Assembly: GCA_030747575.1 (NCBI GenBank)
Contig: JASLKI010000340.1
Location: 1-6,814 of the forward strand
Source: Verrucomicrobiota bacterium
Lineage (GTDB): Bacteria; Verrucomicrobiota; Verrucomicrobiia; Limisphaerales; UBA1096
Reading direction: 5' to 3'
Length of the DNA: 6,814 bases
In this document: piece after piece, positions 6,082 through 6,814 of the stretch
How positions within the stretch are numbered: position 1 is the first letter of the stretch
How the letters are laid out: every line of letters starts with the position of its first letter
Translations under genes and position numbers: made by a program
The notes under the pieces: model-generated
Told to the model about the DNA's origin: nothing
Databases searched by the model: none
What the model saw: the letters and a program-made list of their open reading frames with translations, nothing else

Positions 6082-6099
6082 TGATTAGCATGATTAGCG
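6082..6099. repeat. 9-bp tandem repeat over the pseudopilin stop codon
   Basis: TGATTAGCA (6082-6090) and TGATTAGCG (6091-6099) are adjacent and differ only at the last base. The second copy contains the stop codon of the pseudopilin gene (TAA on the - strand, 6096-6094). The first lies in the 19-base gap before the DUF1501 start. The duplication also creates an ATG at 6091-6089 on the - strand, discussed in the findings. Confidence 0.5.
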
Positions 6100-6814
6100 T
6101 CGCTTGGCAATTGAGGCCTTGCTCGACATGAAGAGCATGTCCTTGTTGTGGGCTGAGGGAACAACCAGCGGCATTGACTTGTTCGTCATGGGTGGCGTCG
6201 TGCGTTCATCGTGCCACTTGTGAGGTTCCGCATGACCATCAGCAAATGACAGTGTGCCTGCCCCGTTGTGATTGCTGGCGGGATAATCAATGATGTAAAT
6301 GCGGGTGGGTGCGACTCCGTCATTCATAGCCACGGCCAGATCCCCGAAGTTGATACTGTCCGGGTGTTCGTTGATGAAGTTATAGGCATCGGATGCTCCC
6401 ATCACGTTGATGTCGGACAATTTCCGAAAGACATGATACTGTTTTTTTGTAATAAAACTCAGCCAGTCATTTCGGGAATTCATGGCCTGACTGAGCGACA
6501 CACTCCGAACTCTGGACACTGTTTTCCCACGAGTTTTCACCGTACTTTTGTCTGCCGGGCAACGGTAGATGCCGGGCGACTGGGTGTAAGGCGCCAGCTT
6601 GGCATATTTCGGATCCATCAATCCCTTGAGGTTCGTGTTGTGCGGATTGTTGGGATTGTAATCGATGATGCCTCGCACCCATCCGCTGCCGTTTGACGTC
6701 AGGTCGTTCCATACCAAGTTGTCATCAAAATCCCCGGCATAAAGAATCCAAGCCAGGTCAAGTTGCTTGAGATTGGACAGGCAGACCGTGTGCTGCCCTT
6801 TGCTTTTCGCTTTG
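6094..6814 (-). CDS. H-X9-DG type pseudopilin-like protein (5' partial)
   Basis: The frame is open from the right edge to a TAA at 6096-6094 and gives 239 residues, lacking the N-terminus. The first visible residues KAKSKGQHTVCLSNLKQLDL, then AWILYAGDFDDN, match the region just after the prepilin transmembrane helix in the verrucomicrobial/planctomycete pseudopilin family, so only about 30-40 residues (the cleavage motif and helix) should be missing. YRCPADKS (about residues 83-90) is the family's Cys-Pro-x-Asp element. H-NGAGTLSFA-DGH near 182-194 is the 'H-X9-DG' signature exactly, with nine residues between His and Asp-Gly, followed by HKW. A basic tail ends SKASIAKRR. Such proteins are thought to be minor pilins or exported surface proteins using type II secretion-like machinery. 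The gene leads the apparent operon with DUF1501 and PSD1. Its GC is about 50%, lower than both downstream genes. Confidence 0.85.
   Translation of the reverse strand, partial: KAKSKGQHTVCLSNLKQLDLAWILYAGDFDDNLVWNDLTSNGSGWVRGIIDYNPNNPHNTNLKGLMDPKYAKLAPYTQSPGIYRCPADKSTVKTRGKTVSRVRSVSLSQAMNSRNDWLSFITKKQYHVFRKLSDINVMGASDAYNFINEHPDSINFGDLAVAMNDGVAPTRIYIIDYPASNHNGAGTLSFADGHAEPHKWHDERTTPPMTNKSMPLVVPSAHNKDMLFMSSKASIAKRR

Noticed and set aside
6075..6164. Upstream start of DUF1501 at TTG 6164
   Set aside because: It would overlap the pseudopilin gene by 71 bases and put about 44 residues before the Tat motif, unlike the family.
1..6814. CRISPR array, tRNA, rRNA, insertion sequence or phage gene
   Set aside because: No regularly spaced repeats, tRNA-like fold, transposase motif or terminal inverted repeats were seen on either strand. 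The only repeats are the short tandem ones and the TTGGCCAA word.

Overview
The window looks like chromosomal DNA from a PVC-group bacterium, most likely a Verrucomicrobiota member of the Pedosphaera/Limisphaera kind; a planctomycete is the main alternative. Three things point there: a DUF1501 protein paired with a DUF1549/DUF1553 (PSD1) protein, an 'H-X9-DG' type II secretion-like pseudopilin, and an ankyrin lipoprotein style of gene. These families are greatly expanded in that superphylum. No rRNA, tRNA, CRISPR array, transposase or phage gene was seen.

Left part (1-2100, roughly 45-50% GC by sampled lines, + strand). The window opens in the last 59 codons of an ankyrin-repeat protein. A non-coding spacer of about 310 bases follows (183-495). 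It holds a doubled Shine-Dalgarno-like repeat, a C-rich tract and a second 10-bp tandem duplication. Next is a complete secreted polysaccharide lyase of the PL1 pectate-lyase type (496-1902), with a signal peptide, a right-handed beta-helix domain and C-terminal Asp-rich calcium-type repeats. Right after it is a 55-codon lipoprotein-like ORF (1930-2097). It looks like the 5' piece (signal peptide, lipobox, Pro/Glu linker) of an ankyrin lipoprotein that has lost its repeats.

Right part (2151-6814, - strand, read from right to left). A pseudopilin-like gene that enters from beyond the right edge (stop at 6094), a Tat-exported DUF1501 gene (about 6074 to 4602) and a PSD1-type DUF1549/DUF1553 gene (4592 to 2151) form a tightly packed apparent operon. 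Gaps are 19 and 9 bases, and the last start codon has a Shine-Dalgarno that overlaps the preceding stop. The two halves converge on an A/T tract at 2129-2145 that may terminate the operon. The DUF1501/DUF1549 block is clearly GC-richer (about 60-65%) than both flanks.

How the genes may work together: the pectate lyase would cleave acidic polysaccharide outside the cell. The DUF1501/PSD1 pair belongs to envelope families that commonly sit near sulfatase and glycan-degradation genes in these phyla, but the biochemical role of those families is not established. No direct link between the two convergent halves can be shown from this sequence.

The least expected signal is an over-represented 8-bp palindrome, TTGGCCAA, found seven times in the two GC-rich genes, in two different reading frames, and nowhere else in the window. 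It behaves like a highly iterated palindrome or DNA-level signal rather than a by-product of codon choice.
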